A stretch of DNA of 32,691 nucleotides from a bacterium TMED88 (lineage in GTDB: Bacteria; Myxococcota_A; UBA9160; UBA4427), in assembly GCA_002171515.1 (NCBI GenBank), contig NHEP01000010.1, positions 1 to 32,691 of the forward strand, in the 5' to 3' direction. Positions 32,553 through 32,691 of this stretch are shown here, in pieces. The notes beneath the pieces are model-generated. The model was not told the DNA's origin, did not search any database, and saw only the letters and a list, made by a program, of their open reading frames with translations. The translations under genes and the position numbers were made by a program. Position 1 is the stretch's first letter, and every line of letters begins with the position of its first letter.

Positions 32553-32691
32553 TTGCGGGTGAGTGGCCCCTCTCTCTTCGTCTTTGCAATCGCTGTTTTG
32601 GGCTGTGGCCCGGACCCGGAAAGTCAGCGTGCGCAAGACCCTCGCCCCAACGTTTTGCTGATCTCTGTGGACACCATTCGGGCTGACCACC
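32553..32691 (+). CDS. Sulfatase family lipoprotein (N-terminal fragment, runs off the window)
   Basis: The frame open to the window end encodes RVSGPSLFVFAIAVLGCGPD, a lipoprotein signal peptide with the lipobox VLGC, followed by PRPNVLLISVDTIRADH. That last motif is the canonical start of sulfatase/alkaline phosphatase-superfamily enzymes, whose first Asp binds Ca2+ or Mg2+; the C/S-x-P-x-R site that becomes formylglycine lies beyond the edge. I chose TTG 32553 because GAGGAAG lies about 8 bases upstream. GTG 32559 and an in-frame ATG at 32451 are alternatives, the ATG giving an unusually long N-terminus. The product would be anchored in the outer or inner membrane. Phosphoglycerol or phosphoethanolamine transferases share this fold and are not excluded. 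Confidence 0.7.
   Translation, partial: MRVSGPSLFVFAIAVLGCGPDPESQRAQDPRPNVLLISVDTIRADH

Overview
The window is about 32.7 kb of GC-rich bacterial chromosome with 24 genes I can support, two of them cut by the window edges, plus a short coding tail at the left edge that I cannot name. It contains no rRNA, tRNA, CRISPR array, insertion sequence or phage gene that I can recognise. The mix of core genes (hflX, fabH, glmU, glmS, a PcrA/UvrD helicase, plsB) with many acyl-CoA enzymes, a SnoaL-like protein, a phasin-like protein and a long-form HflX suggests an aerobic, lipid-using, Gram-negative heterotroph of a deltaproteobacteria-type lineage (Myxococcota, Desulfobacterota or Binatota-like). That placement is inference from gene content; no marker gene was searched.

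Layout. (1) 1-1994: an NSS-family sodium symporter followed by a membrane-anchored split-barrel protein. (2) 2064-7590, minus strand: SCP2-type thiolase, GPH-type symporter, PlsB acyltransferase and a SnoaL/NTF2-like protein, tightly spaced and probably one operon. A HIT-family protein is transcribed divergently from the thiolase. (3) 8186-16516, minus strand: a probable six-gene operon of GCDH-like dehydrogenase, two ABC exporter half-transporters, two overlapping acyl-CoA dehydrogenase-like genes and a crotonase. (4) 16769-17176: phasin-like coiled-coil protein with a clear promoter, repeated operator-like motifs and a strong terminator. (5) 17414-20191, minus strand: HflX GTPase then KAS III. 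(6) 20619-26279, plus strand: glmU, glmS and the helicase, so the last two steps to UDP-GlcNAc flank the amination step that feeds them. (7) 26689-32691: a surface-glycan or lipid glycosylation region with two GT2 enzymes, two GT-C-type membrane proteins and the start of a lipoprotein sulfatase.

The most interesting signals are these. The two overlapping acyl-CoA dehydrogenase genes have lost complementary parts of the active site, which predicts an obligate heteromer, and they sit in an operon with a two-gene ABC exporter. Clear HflX coding sequence runs upstream of the first usable start codon, with no ATG, GTG or TTG before the stop. The phasin gene has a cluster of ATGACGC motifs around its promoter. 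One GT-C protein carries an extracytoplasmic beta-sandwich-like domain between its first two membrane helices. The crotonase lacks both hydratase glutamates. I did not find a defence system or a wholly unknown gene cluster.
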